Source: Capnocytophaga stomatis (GTDB taxonomy: Bacteria > Bacteroidota > Bacteroidia > Flavobacteriales > Flavobacteriaceae). Taken from it: 64,000 bases of DNA. The position numbers and the translations under genes were made by a program. The stretch lies in the NCBI RefSeq assembly GCF_002302635.1, contig NZ_CP022387.1:310001-374000 (forward strand), given 5' to 3'. Below, in pieces: positions 24,715 through 34,431 of the stretch. Each line of letters starts with the position of its first letter. The first letter of the stretch is position 1. Under the pieces are notes generated by a model. It made no database searches. It was given only the letters and a program-made list of their open reading frames with translations, and was not told the origin of the DNA.

Positions 24715-26940
24715 ATGGAAAAGCAAATTCTTACATTAGTTAATCAAACTCATCAAAATATTTTTTTAACGGGAAAAGCAGGAACCGGAAAAACTACCCT
24801 ACTGCGTAAAATTATCGAAACGTGCCACAAAAATACTGTTGTGGTAGCACCAACGGGCATTGCTGCACTTAACGCGGGAGGCGTTACAATTCATTCGATG
24901 TTTCAGCTACCTTTTGCTTCATTTTTGCCAACTTCGTCCACACCTCCTGTTGTAAGCGAAAATGCACGATTTGAAAACAGAACTTCGCTGCGAAAGCACT
25001 TCAAAATGCATAAAAACAAACGTCAAATTATTGAAAGTATGGAACTTTTAATAATTGACGAAGTGAGTATGTTACGTGCCGATGTTTTGGACGCGATAGA
25101 CTTTATGCTACAAACCATTCGCAAAAATAAATTCCCTTTCGGAGGAGTGCAAATCTTGTTTATCGGTGATTTACTGCAACTTCCGCCTGTGGTAAAAAAC
25201 GATGAATGGGACATTTTGAAAATGTACTACGACGGAATGTTTTTCTTCCAATCAAAAGTAATTTCGCAAAATCCGTTACTTTACATTGAGCTGGAGAAAA
25301 TATATCGTCAATCGGATGAACATTTCATTTCTATTCTTAACAATTTAAGAGACAATAATTTAACACAAAAAGACATACAATATTTACAACAATATGTAAA
25401 ACCTAATTTCAAGCCTGAAAATGATTTCATAACATTAACAACACACAACGCCAAAGCAGACGCCATTAACAACAAGAAAATGAGCGAACTAACAACGAAA
25501 GAATTCACCTATGAAGCCATCGTTGTTGGTGATTTTCCTGAAAATATGTATCCTATTGAGAAAGAAATCCGTTTGAAAAAAGGTGCAAGAGTTATGTTTA
25601 TCAAAAATGATTTATCTGGCGAAAAACTTTTTTTCAACGGAAAAATGGCAACAATAACTTCTCTTTCCGAAAATGAGATTGAAGTACAGTTAGATGGCGG
25701 AAAAACAATCAACGTGGAACGCTATGAATGGGAGAACATTCGCTACCGCATAAACGAAAATACGAAAGACATTGAAGAAGAACGATTAGGAACGTTTACC
25801 CAGTATCCGCTCAGATTGGCTTGGGCAATTACAGTGCATAAAAGTCAAGGACTTACCTTTGAAAAGGCGGCTTTGGATTTGGACAAGGTTTTTGCTTCAG
25901 GGCAGGCTTACGTAGCTTTTTCTCGCTTGCGTTCTTTGGATGGCTTGGTTTTACTTTCTTCCGTCAACGAACACGGAATCGATAACAATGAAAATGTAAG
26001 GCAATACGCTAAAAACAAAGCTTCTGAAAATGAAATACTTAACGCTTGCAAAACGGGCAAAAAGCAATTTTTGGAAAAATCTATTTTAGAATGCTTTCAA
26101 TGGGATAACTTCCTATCACAGTGGAACTTACACAAATCGAGTTACATTGGTGACATCGGCAAAAAAAATACGTATAAAAATTGGGCAAATGAAAAATTAT
26201 CACAAGTCATTGAATTAACGCAAATTACTGAAAAATTCACCTCACAGCTGAAAAACATTTTCGTTTCAAGCTATGAATTTGCGTTTATTTATGAACGTTT
26301 TGAGAAGGCATACTCCTATTTTATGCCACAATTGAAGGAAATTTGGTATGAAATTTTGCGTACGTATGCCGAAATAGGAGCTTTGAAAAAAGTTAAGCAA
26401 TTCAAAGATGAATTATCTGATTTGGAAGACGTTACTTCAAAGATCATTCGAAATCTTTTAAAAACCAAACAATTAATTGAATTATCCAAAAAAGGAAAAG
26501 ATTTTGAAAATGAGAATATTAATTCTGAAAAATTCAAAAATATGCGAACAGAATTAATATCAAAAGTAGAAAAATATTTAAAAGAAAAACAACTTTTTGT
26601 AGCAGAAGACATCAGTAAGGAAGAAACAAAATCTCAAAAAGAGAAAACCTCCACTTACGAGGTCACGCTACAACTTTGGGAGGCTACTCGCTCCATAAAA
26701 TCTGTTGCCGAAAAAAGAATGCTTACCGAAGCCACCGTTTATCGTCATTTAATAAAACTCGTTGAGCAAGAAAAAGTTATGGTTTCGGATATTTTGCCGG
26801 AAGCGACAATACAGGAGCTCAATAATATTTTCAATGAAGAAGAGAATCATTCGCTCGGAAATATATTTGAAAAACTCAACGGAAAATACACTTGGGACGA
26901 ACTTCGTCTGTTCAAAACTCACTGGGAAAGAAGCATTTAG
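24715..26940 (+). CDS. PIF1-like superfamily 1 helicase with C-terminal helix-turn-helix
   Basis: A 741-residue DNA helicase. Motif I is LTGKAGTGKTTLL near residue 20, with motifs VVAPTGIAALNAGG, LLIIDEVSMLRADVLD and the late motif ITVHKSQGLTFEKAALDL followed by YVAFSRLRSLDGL. These place it in the PIF1/RecD2 group. The last 120 residues include a helix-turn-helix (SIKSVAEKRMLTEATVYRHLIKL), as found at the end of RecQ-type helicases (HTH_40). Such fusions are common in Bacteroidota. A role in replication or repair is inferred. Confidence 0.88.
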   Translation: MEKQILTLVNQTHQNIFLTGKAGTGKTTLLRKIIETCHKNTVVVAPTGIAALNAGGVTIHSMFQLPFASFLPTSSTPPVVSENARFENRTSLRKHFKMHKNKRQIIESMELLIIDEVSMLRADVLDAIDFMLQTIRKNKFPFGGVQILFIGDLLQLPPVVKNDEWDILKMYYDGMFFFQSKVISQNPLLYIELEKIYRQSDEHFISILNNLRDNNLTQKDIQYLQQYVKPNFKPENDFITLTTHNAKADAINNKKMSELTTKEFTYEAIVVGDFPENMYPIEKEIRLKKGARVMFIKNDLSGEKLFFNGKMATITSLSENEIEVQLDGGKTINVERYEWENIRYRINENTKDIEEERLGTFTQYPLRLAWAITVHKSQGLTFEKAALDLDKVFASGQAYVAFSRLRSLDGLVLLSSVNEHGIDNNENVRQYAKNKASENEILNACKTGKKQFLEKSILECFQWDNFLSQWNLHKSSYIGDIGKKNTYKNWANEKLSQVIELTQITEKFTSQLKNIFVSSYEFAFIYERFEKAYSYFMPQLKEIWYEILRTYAEIGALKKVKQFKDELSDLEDVTSKIIRNLLKTKQLIELSKKGKDFENENINSEKFKNMRTELISKVEKYLKEKQLFVAEDISKEETKSQKEKTSTYEVTLQLWEATRSIKSVAEKRMLTEATVYRHLIKLVEQEKVMVSDILPEATIQELNNIFNEEENHSLGNIFEKLNGKYTWDELRLFKTHWERSI

Positions 26941-27036
26941 AATCACAAAAAACGATTTAATTTCTCTGAGTAATTTCTGCATTTTTATCATCGCAAAAAA
27001 TTCCTTTTAAAAATGCTGAAAATTGAAAACAAAATG

Positions 27037-27044
27037 TATATTTG
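27037..27044 (+). promoter_or_regulatory. Promoter -7 box for tatC
   Basis: TATATTTG matches TAnnTTTG, followed by C, and lies 46 bases before the tatC ATG. Confidence 0.5.
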
Positions 27045-27090
27045 CACAGTATTTTAACCATCAAAAGAAAGTTTTTCAGTTTAAGAAAAT

Positions 27091-27915
27091 ATGACAAATC
27101 AAAAAGATGAAATGTCTTTTTTAGACCATTTAGAAGAGCTTCGTTGGCATTTAATTCGTTCAACGATGGCTATTTTAATAGTCGCTGTCCTTGCTTTTAT
27201 TTACAAAAATTACGTTTTTGCAATCATTTTTGGACCAAAAGAAGGAGATTTTTTCACATACCGAATGTTCTGTAAACTCGGGCAACTCTTTGATTATGAA
27301 AGTGTTTTTTGTGCTCAAGAACTGCCTTTTACATTACAAAACAGAACGATGGCAGGGCAGTTTTCAGCCCACATCTGGACTTCCATCTGGACTGGAGTCA
27401 TCGTTGCCTTTCCTTATATTCTCTACGAACTTTGGAAATTTATAAGTCCCGGACTTTACGAAAACGAACGAAAATTAGCCAGTGGCTTCATAATTGTTGC
27501 TTCCGCATTGTTTTTCTCCGGAATTTTGTTCGGATATTACCTAATAGCTCCGCTTTCCGTTAATTTTTTGGGTTCGTATTCGGTGAGTAGCGAAGTTCAA
27601 AACCAAATTGATTTAAGTTCGTATATTTCCATAGTTCGCTCATCTGTAATTGCTTGCGGATTGGTTTTTGAGCTTCCGATAATCGTTTATTTTTTAACAA
27701 AATTAGGATTAGTAACGCCGTCCTTTATGCGGAAATATCGCAAGCACTCCATTGTAGTTATTTTAATTATCTCAGCCATCATCACTCCACCCGATGTAAC
27801 CAGCCAAATTATTGTAACTATCCCAATATTAGTGCTATATGAATTGAGTATTTTCATTTCAAAATACGTAATAAAGAAAGATGAAAAAGCGAAAAAATCT
27901 GAGCTTAATGCATAA
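27091..27915 (+). CDS. tatC: Twin-arginine translocase subunit TatC
   Basis: Receptor core of the Tat system that exports folded proteins. The 274-residue protein starts MSFLDHLEELRWHLIRS, the TatC N-terminal signature, and has six hydrophobic segments. Conserved parts include FISPGLYENERKLA in the first periplasmic/cytoplasmic region and ISAIITPPDVTSQI near the end. An insertion between the first two helices (GPKEGDFFTYRMFCKLG to ENRTMAGQF region) is typical of Bacteroidota. No tatA gene is adjacent. Confidence 0.94.
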   Translation: MTNQKDEMSFLDHLEELRWHLIRSTMAILIVAVLAFIYKNYVFAIIFGPKEGDFFTYRMFCKLGQLFDYESVFCAQELPFTLQNRTMAGQFSAHIWTSIWTGVIVAFPYILYELWKFISPGLYENERKLASGFIIVASALFFSGILFGYYLIAPLSVNFLGSYSVSSEVQNQIDLSSYISIVRSSVIACGLVFELPIIVYFLTKLGLVTPSFMRKYRKHSIVVILIISAIITPPDVTSQIIVTIPILVLYELSIFISKYVIKKDEKAKKSELNA

Positions 27916-27975
27916 CAAATTCAGATTTTCAAAAAATAAAATCAAAAATTTTAATTTATAATACAATAAGGTTCA

Positions 27976-28629
27976 ATGGATTGTAAAACCTACCTACAAC
28001 AACTACCCAACGTGAAAACGTTGAAACAGATTTGCAAAGGCAGAGCTGTAATTGACTGGATTATTTGTGGTTATGAATTTGAAACGTACCACACTTACTA
28101 CAAAAGCAATCAAGAAGAATACGATGGAATTGAAGCTCAATGGGGACTCGGATTTGAAGAAGAAGATGGCACTTCACTCTCATTTTACTTTATTGATAAA
28201 GCTTGCTTAATCGTTCCGTCAACAAATTCGGAAGAAAGTGGAGAATCTGACAATCAGTCATTTGAAAAAAGAATTCCTAAAGTTTTTCTTCCTTACTATC
28301 GCAAAAATTTCTCGGATGCCGCCATTCCGTTTGTAATTTGGTCTTTGGACGGGGAGACTTGGAATTGTGAGGAAAATTTTGAAATTGACGAATTTATTCA
28401 TAAATTTGACCAAATTACCACCAAACCAGAAGAATACAAAAATTGGGCAATTGACTTTTTCGGAGATGAAACTTTCTTAAGAGAGGATATGTCAGAACAA
28501 ACAATTTCTGATATATATGAAGGAAAAGTGTTGACTGAGAAAATGGTTTACAGCTTGGTAACTGAAGTTCACGATTGGGTGGATTTGGAAACCGAATTGG
28601 ACGAAATGCCCTACCGATTTGAATTTTAG
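27976..28629 (+). CDS. Unrecognised acidic cytoplasmic protein, 217 residues
   Basis: I cannot place this in a named family. It has no signal peptide or membrane segment, is clearly acidic, and is rich in Trp, Phe and Tyr (IEAQWGLGFEEEDGTSLSFYFI; DAAIPFVIWSLDGETWNCEENF). It looks like a compact alpha/beta protein. The ORF is full-length with neighbour-like codon use, between tatC (60 bases) and lptB (85 bases) on one strand. Confidence 0.7.
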   Translation: MDCKTYLQQLPNVKTLKQICKGRAVIDWIICGYEFETYHTYYKSNQEEYDGIEAQWGLGFEEEDGTSLSFYFIDKACLIVPSTNSEESGESDNQSFEKRIPKVFLPYYRKNFSDAAIPFVIWSLDGETWNCEENFEIDEFIHKFDQITTKPEEYKNWAIDFFGDETFLREDMSEQTISDIYEGKVLTEKMVYSLVTEVHDWVDLETELDEMPYRFEF

Positions 28630-28714
28630 TCAGAAATCTAAAAACTCTATTTACCAAAAAATTCCGGCAGAATCTTTTTTTGCACATAATTTTTTAGTTT
28701 TTTAATTATACGAA

Positions 28715-29452
28715 ATGAAGCTAATTGCAAACGACATTATTAAAATCTATAAAGGAAGAAAAGTTGTTAAGGGTGTTTCCTTGGAAGTAAATCAAGGGGA
28801 AATCGTTGGGCTTTTAGGACCAAACGGAGCTGGAAAAACAACTTCCTTTTATATGATTGTTGGTTTAATCAAACCAGATGGAGGAACAATTTACCTTGAC
28901 AGTGAGAATATTACAAATTTCCCGATGTACAAGCGTGCACAATACGGAATTGGGTATTTGGCACAAGAGGCTTCTGTTTTTAGAAAACTAAGCATTGAGG
29001 ATAACATCAAAAGTGTGTTGCAACTTACCAAACTATCTAAAAAAGAGCAACAAAAAAGAGTTGATGAGCTTATTGAAGAATTCAGTTTGGGACACATCCG
29101 AAAAAATCGAGGAGATTTGCTTTCTGGAGGAGAGAGAAGACGTACCGAAATTGCTCGTGCCTTGGCTACAAACCCTAAGTTTATTCTGCTTGATGAACCT
29201 TTTGCAGGCGTTGACCCAATTGCTGTTGAAGATATCCAATCTATTGTATTTCAACTAAAAAGCAAAAATATTGGAATTTTAATTACCGACCACCGTGTTG
29301 AGGAAACTCTCTCAATTACAGACAGAACTTACCTGATGTTTGAAGGAGGTATTTTGAAAGCAGGAACTCCGGAAGAACTTGCTGAAGATGAAATAGTTAG
29401 AAAAGTTTACTTAGGTAAAAACTTTGAACTTCGCAAAAAGAAAATGGAGTAA
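28715..29452 (+). CDS. lptB: LPS export ABC transporter ATP-binding protein LptB
   Basis: Cytoplasmic ATPase that, with LptF/LptG, extracts LPS from the inner membrane toward the Lpt bridge. The 245-residue protein has Walker [17 protein letters not shown], the Q-loop region [16 protein letters not shown] typical of LptB, signature [16 protein letters not shown] and Walker [17 protein letters not shown]. Partner permeases are not in the window. prmA follows 12 bases later. Confidence 0.95.
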   Translation: MKLIANDIIKIYKGRKVVKGVSLEVNQGEIVGLLGPNGAGKTTSFYMIVGLIKPDGGTIYLDSENITNFPMYKRAQYGIGYLAQEASVFRKLSIEDNIKSVLQLTKLSKKEQQKRVDELIEEFSLGHIRKNRGDLLSGGERRRTEIARALATNPKFILLDEPFAGVDPIAVEDIQSIVFQLKSKNIGILITDHRVEETLSITDRTYLMFEGGILKAGTPEELAEDEIVRKVYLGKNFELRKKKME

Positions 29453-29464
29453 AAAATCAAGGAA

Positions 29465-30298
29465 ATGCATAATTACATAGAATACGATTTTACAATTGAG
29501 CCACTTGGCGTAGCTTCTGAAATTTTGGTTGCTGAATTGGCGGAATGTGGTTTTGAGAGTTTTGTGGACTCCGAAAGGGGAATATTGGCTTATATTCAGG
29601 AAAATTTGTGGAATGAAAATATTTTGAATGATGTTTATATTTTACAATCGCCTGAATTTAAAATTTCATACACTTTCAAAACCATAGAGCAAATCAATTG
29701 GAACGAGGAGTGGGAAAAAAATTTCAACCCAATTGTTATTGATGATATTTGCACAGTTCGGGCTCCTTTTCACGAACTTCCCAGCACCCTTTATGACATC
29801 ATTATAGAACCAAAAATGAGCTTTGGCACGGGACATCACGAAACCACATATATGATGTTACAATTCCTGCTAAGCACTGATTTGAAAGGGAAAAAAGTAT
29901 TAGATATGGGATGCGGAACAAGTGTTTTGGCTATTATGGCTGAAAAACGAGGTGCAAAATCCATAACCGCTATTGACATTGACAATTGGTGTGTTGAAAA
30001 TTCCCTTGAAAATGCGGAGCGAAATAATTGTAAAAATATTACCGTAAAATTAGGTGATGCTTCACTACTTGACAATGAGAATTTTGATATTATTATAGCC
30101 AATATTAATAGAAATATTTTACTTTCGGACATTCCTCAGTATGCAAAAAGTCTATCCTCTGGAGGAATGCTTTTCTTAAGCGGATTTTATGAATCCGATG
30201 TGCCTGCAATAACAGATAAATGTAACGAAAACAATTTAGAATTTGCAGAGAAGCTGGAACGTAACCAATGGGTTGCTCTGAAATTTAGAAAAATTTAA
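29465..30298 (+). CDS. prmA: Ribosomal protein L11 methyltransferase
   Basis: Trimethylates lysines and the N-terminus of ribosomal protein L11 using S-adenosylmethionine. The 277-residue protein has an N-terminal substrate-recognition domain and a C-terminal class I methyltransferase fold. Motif I is KKVLDMGCGTSVLAI and the substrate motif FGTGHHETTYMML is diagnostic. The motif IV equivalent is IIIANINRNIL. It is likely in an operon with lptB and clpS. Confidence 0.94.
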   Translation: MHNYIEYDFTIEPLGVASEILVAELAECGFESFVDSERGILAYIQENLWNENILNDVYILQSPEFKISYTFKTIEQINWNEEWEKNFNPIVIDDICTVRAPFHELPSTLYDIIIEPKMSFGTGHHETTYMMLQFLLSTDLKGKKVLDMGCGTSVLAIMAEKRGAKSITAIDIDNWCVENSLENAERNNCKNITVKLGDASLLDNENFDIIIANINRNILLSDIPQYAKSLSSGGMLFLSGFYESDVPAITDKCNENNLEFAEKLERNQWVALKFRKI

Positions 30299-30311
30299 AA
30301 TCCCTAAAACT

Positions 30312-30593
30312 ATGATTTTCAATCACCAAGAAAAAACACAGAATGAAACTTCCACGGAAGAACTCTTGGATGATGGATGCCATCTTATTTTGTACAATGA
30401 CGATGTGAACACCTTTGACCACGTTATCGAAACCTTGGTCAGTGTTTGTAAGCACACTTATGACCAAGCCGAACAATGTACCATAATAGTTCATTTCAAA
30501 GGAAAATGTGATGTAAAATCAGGAAGTTATGAAAAATTAAGACCAATGTGCCTTGCCTTATTAGATGCCGGCTTGAATGCTGAAATTGAGTAA
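30312..30593 (+). CDS. clpS: ATP-dependent Clp protease adaptor ClpS
   Basis: Adaptor that delivers N-degron substrates to ClpAP. The 93-residue protein contains the core LYNDDVNTFDHVIETL and the segment CTIIVHFKGKCDVKSGSYE, with the conserved turn that binds ClpA. It follows prmA by 13 bases, a common flavobacterial arrangement. Confidence 0.93.
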   Translation: MIFNHQEKTQNETSTEELLDDGCHLILYNDDVNTFDHVIETLVSVCKHTYDQAEQCTIIVHFKGKCDVKSGSYEKLRPMCLALLDAGLNAEIE

Positions 30594-30600
30594 AAAGCAA

Positions 30601-30635
30601 AAAAAGGGAATAAATAAAAAATTTATTCCCTTTTT
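30601..30635. terminator. Bidirectional terminator between clpS and dnaN
   Basis: A 15-bp stem made of AAAAAGGGAATAAAT and its complement, with an A5 loop, has A and T runs on its outer flanks. It serves both convergent genes. Confidence 0.9.
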
Positions 30636-30651
30636 TAATCGATGTTTTCAA

Positions 30652-31773
30652 TTAGTTGTTATTCAACATTATAGGCATAGCCAACATTAGCACTCTTTCT
30701 CCTGGGTCTAATCCATCAAGAGGTGTTAAAATCCCTGCTCTGTTTGGCATTGACATTTCAAGCATTACTTCATCTGAATCCAAATTATTGAGCATTTCAA
30801 TCAAGAAACGAGAATTGAACCCGATTTCCATATCATCACCTTGATAATTACAAGCGAAACGCTCATCTGCTTTGTTACTGTGGTCAATATCCTCTGCTGA
30901 AACCTGTAAATCAGAACCTGCTATCTTCAAACGGATTTGATGCGTAGTTTTGTTCGAGAAGATTGAAACACGTCGTGCTGAGTTTAAGAACTGTACACGA
31001 TTAACCGTCAACTTATTAGGATTTTCTTTCGGAATTACCGCATCATAATTCGGATATTTTCCATCAATCAAGCGGCAAATGAATTCCATTCCATCGAAAG
31101 AGAACTTAGCATTACTTTCGTTGTACTCAACAGTAACCTCTGTTTCACTTCCAGCCAAAATTCCTTTCAACAAATTCAAAGGCTTTTTAGGCATAATGAA
31201 TTCTGAAGTTTCTGTCGCTTTGATGTCCGTACGCTGATATTTTACCAGTTTGTGAGCATCTGTCGCCACAAAAGTCAAACCTTCTTCATTGAATTCAAAG
31301 AAAATTCCGCTCATTGTAGGACGCAAATCATCGTTTCCGACAGCAAAAATCGTTTTTTGAATTGCAGTAGCCAGAACATCTCCAAGTAAAGTCACTTTAT
31401 TGGCTTCGGACAAACTCACAGGTTTTGGAAACTCCTCTCCATCCAAGTATGCCAATGAGTATTTTCCGTGTGTTGAACTGATTTCTATTGTATTATTATC
31501 TTTTGCAATGAATGTAAGTGGTTGTTCAGCAAAAGTTTTCAATATTTCTATCAACAGCTTTGCGGGTACTGCAATGCTTCCTTCCGAATCTGATTCCACT
31601 TCTAAAGCTCCTTTAACCGTTGTCTCCAAATCTGATGCTGAAATAGTTAGCACATTAGGAGTCAATTCAAATAAAAAATTATCAAGGATTGGCATTGTGT
31701 TACTGCTATTAATAACACCTCCTATTACTTGCAATTTTTTTAATAAGTACGAACTTGATACAATAAATTTCAT
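30652..31773 (-). CDS. dnaN: DNA polymerase III beta subunit (sliding clamp)
   Basis: Ring-shaped processivity clamp of the replicative polymerase. At 373 residues it has three repeated clamp domains. Recognisable parts include MKFIVSSSYLLKKLQVIGGVI at the start, MSGIFFEFNEEGLTFVATDAHKL in domain 2 and the closing LMLAMPIML hydrophobic strand. It is not next to dnaA or recF here, as is usual in Bacteroidota. Confidence 0.97.
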   Translation of the reverse strand: MKFIVSSSYLLKKLQVIGGVINSSNTMPILDNFLFELTPNVLTISASDLETTVKGALEVESDSEGSIAVPAKLLIEILKTFAEQPLTFIAKDNNTIEISSTHGKYSLAYLDGEEFPKPVSLSEANKVTLLGDVLATAIQKTIFAVGNDDLRPTMSGIFFEFNEEGLTFVATDAHKLVKYQRTDIKATETSEFIMPKKPLNLLKGILAGSETEVTVEYNESNAKFSFDGMEFICRLIDGKYPNYDAVIPKENPNKLTVNRVQFLNSARRVSIFSNKTTHQIRLKIAGSDLQVSAEDIDHSNKADERFACNYQGDDMEIGFNSRFLIEMLNNLDSDEVMLEMSMPNRAGILTPLDGLDPGERVLMLAMPIMLNNN

Positions 31774-31862
31774 ATTTTTTTATGTATGTTTTTATTTTTA
31801 AAATTTTCTTAAAAAAAGAAAGCATTTTTTACACTTCCGTAACATTAAGAAATAGATAGTGA

Positions 31863-31891
31863 CAAATATAATCAAAAATCCAATATCACAA
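31863..31891 (-). promoter_or_regulatory. Promoter for dnaN
   Basis: On the minus strand TTG (31891-31889), then 18 bases, then TATATTTG (31870-31863) fit the full Bacteroidota promoter TTG-N17-23-TAnnTTTG. It lies 90 bases upstream of the dnaN ATG. Confidence 0.6.
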
Positions 31892-32065
31892 AACTATTTT
31901 GAAAAATAGTCCGTTATAAAATTATATATAAAACATTTACATTTTGATTATTAATAAATTACAAAAATCAAAAAAATGAAGTATTTCATATTTTTGAGGA
32001 TTTTTTTAAGCAGAATTTCTGCATCATAAAATTAAGATTTACTGACTTGCAAAGTCGATTAACTC

Positions 32066-33928
32066 CTATTGATTGATACGGAAAGGCTGCCCGCTGTATG
32101 GTTTTGCATACTCTTCCTCCAAGCTCTTTTCAAGCATTCGCTTCTCTAAATCACAACGATAGACCTCACCTTTAATATATCTCTCTATCATCAGCGAAGC
32201 AATTGGTCCCGCTACTCTCGCCCCATAATATCCGTTTTCCACAAAAACGGCAATTGCTATTTTAGGGTCATCAATTGGTGCAAATGCTACGAAAATGGAG
32301 TGGTCGGTTAGTTGCATTCGCTTTCCGTTAATTCGGACAAAATTCTCAGCAGTTCCCGTTTTTGCCCCAATATCAATTCCTTCTATTCTTGTCCCTCGTG
32401 CAGTCCCCGAATTGTATGCAGTATTCATTCCCTGGATTATAGGCTCGAAATGTTCTTTATCAATAGTTGTCCGTTTGACTGTTGTAAACTCCTTAAATGG
32501 TGTAACCTCATCGTTTATTTTCTTTACGATATGAGGCGTGTAAAAATGCCCTCTGTTGGCTATAATAGCCATTACATTAGCAAGTTGTATCGGAGTTGTC
32601 AATATTTCTCCCTGCCCTATCGCATTTGAAATATTGTACGTTGCCGCCCAACGGCCCTGCCCATATTGCCTATCATACAAAGCTGTATTCGGAATTTTTC
32701 CGGGTCGCCCTGTGGGAAAATCGCTTCCTAAAAAGCCACCCAAACCAAAACTTTTCACGTGCTTGCTCCACGCATCCATTCCAACGGAAGGTTTGCCATA
32801 TTTTTCAATACTACGCCTGTATGAATTAGCAAAATAAGCGTTGCAAGAATGTGCAATGCCGTGTAGCAAATCATTACTTGAACGTCCACAATGACAACGC
32901 ATTATACGATTTCCGTAGCGATATCCTCCTCCACAACCAAAGGAAGTTGAAGGAGCTATCACGTTTTCCTGCAAGGCTATCAGTGCATTAATCACCTTAA
33001 AAGGAGAACCTGGTGGATATTCAGCAAGTAAAGCCCTATCATACAAAGGTTTAGCTATAGAATCCTGATAAAGAGCCGTATAGTTTTTCGAGCGTTGCCT
33101 CCCGACAAGCAAGTTAGGGTCAAAAGTAGGAGCGGAAATTAGTGCTAATATTTCTCCTGTTTTAGGTTCGATTGCTACGATACCACCTCGCTTATTCTGC
33201 ATTAATTCTTCTCCATAAGCTTGTAAACCAATATCTAAAGTCAATTGTAGAGACTGCCCCATAACAGGAAGTGTATCCAACATCCCGTCTTTGTAGCTGC
33301 TTATCTGGCGATTATGTCTGTCTTTTTGAAAATAGCGAACTCCTTTTTCTCCTCGTAAAAAAGATTCATATTGTTTTTCAACTCCCTGACGTCCAACCAA
33401 TTCCCCAGCGATATAGTACGAATTTTCTTTCAGTTCCCATTCGTTTACCTCACTTATATACCCCAAAACATTTCCCGCATTACGTGTTAAATAATGACGT
33501 AAAGAACGTCTTTGGATGTAAAAACCATCAAATTTGCGTAATTTTTCTTGCAAAACAGCATAATCAACCTTTGAAAGCTGATTTACCAAAACAGATGGTT
33601 TGCGATAAGAATATTTTTTTGCTTTTTGTAAACGTTCTTTAAAATCTTCTTTTGAAATTGCTAATAATCCGCATAACTCCAACGTATCCAATTGTTTAAC
33701 ATCATTAGGAATTACCATAACATCGTATGCCGGTTGGTTCGAAACCAGAAGTTGCCCATTTCTGTCGTAAATATAGCCTCTCTCCGGATAATCGTAAACA
33801 ACCTCAACCGCAACATCTTCATCAGGACGTGAATTTTCATCAAATTCCACAACCTGAAGATACACCAAACGAATCACAAAAACGATTGATGTTAAGATAA
33901 TTATGATAAACAGCAAGTACTTTCTCAT
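32066..33928 (-). CDS. mrdA: Penicillin-binding protein 2 (elongasome transpeptidase)
   Basis: Class B PBP that crosslinks peptidoglycan during rod elongation. The 620-residue protein has an N-terminal membrane anchor (residues 4-22), a dimerisation domain, and a transpeptidase domain. The latter has SPFK (SxxK, active Ser), SCNAYF (SxN) and KTGTAEN (KTG). A Cys-rich loop, GCGGGYRYGNRIMRCHCG, precedes the SxN motif, a feature I believe common in Bacteroidota. Its start overlaps the mreD stop by 4 bases. RodA, the usual next gene, is absent here; dnaN follows on the same strand. Confidence 0.95.
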   Translation of the reverse strand: MRKYLLFIIIILTSIVFVIRLVYLQVVEFDENSRPDEDVAVEVVYDYPERGYIYDRNGQLLVSNQPAYDVMVIPNDVKQLDTLELCGLLAISKEDFKERLQKAKKYSYRKPSVLVNQLSKVDYAVLQEKLRKFDGFYIQRRSLRHYLTRNAGNVLGYISEVNEWELKENSYYIAGELVGRQGVEKQYESFLRGEKGVRYFQKDRHNRQISSYKDGMLDTLPVMGQSLQLTLDIGLQAYGEELMQNKRGGIVAIEPKTGEILALISAPTFDPNLLVGRQRSKNYTALYQDSIAKPLYDRALLAEYPPGSPFKVINALIALQENVIAPSTSFGCGGGYRYGNRIMRCHCGRSSNDLLHGIAHSCNAYFANSYRRSIEKYGKPSVGMDAWSKHVKSFGLGGFLGSDFPTGRPGKIPNTALYDRQYGQGRWAATYNISNAIGQGEILTTPIQLANVMAIIANRGHFYTPHIVKKINDEVTPFKEFTTVKRTTIDKEHFEPIIQGMNTAYNSGTARGTRIEGIDIGAKTGTAENFVRINGKRMQLTDHSIFVAFAPIDDPKIAIAVFVENGYYGARVAGPIASLMIERYIKGEVYRCDLEKRMLEKSLEEEYAKPYSGQPFRINQ

Positions 33929-34431
33929 TTCTTCTGGCTCCTAAATATGTACGTAATTAGCAAACACACAATAATTGTAAAAACAGAGGCAGTTCCTATT
34001 TTCACAAAAGTTGTAAACAGATGATTGAAGTTAAATATTTCGAGAAAATAAAACAACGTATGATGTAATACAACTATAATTGTTGTATAGGAAAATACTT
34101 TTGCAGGAGGATATTGTAAAAGTTTTATCTCCTGAAAATCAAAATTATTCCCAAATACAAACTTTAATATTCTCGCACGAACATACGCAACAAAAACCGT
34201 GCTGGCTGCGTGAATTCCTCCCGTGTTTGAGAAAATATCAATACACAAACCTATCAGAAAAGCCGCAAACAAAAATTGTATTTTGGATTCTCTATATGGA
34301 TAAATAATTACAAAAAGTAGATATACCATCGGGTTTGCATATCCCAAGTAACCAATATTACTAAATACAAGTACTTGTAACAGTACCAGCACAATAAATA
34401 AAAAAGTATTTTTAATAAAAAGATTATTCAT
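33925..34431 (-). CDS. mreD: Rod shape-determining protein MreD
   Basis: A 168-residue inner-membrane protein with about five hydrophobic segments and few polar residues. Sequence alone is weakly conserved, but its position between mreC and mrdA, with 8- and 4-base overlaps, identifies it. It works with MreB and MreC to direct the elongation machinery. Confidence 0.88.
   Translation of the reverse strand: MNNLFIKNTFLFIVLVLLQVLVFSNIGYLGYANPMVYLLFVIIYPYRESKIQFLFAAFLIGLCIDIFSNTGGIHAASTVFVAYVRARILKFVFGNNFDFQEIKLLQYPPAKVFSYTTIIVVLHHTLFYFLEIFNFNHLFTTFVKIGTASVFTIIVCLLITYIFRSQKK

Noticed and set aside
32010-32022. Small GCAGAA/TTCTGC dyad past mrdA
   Set aside because: The stem is only 6 bp with a one-base loop; too weak to call a terminator.
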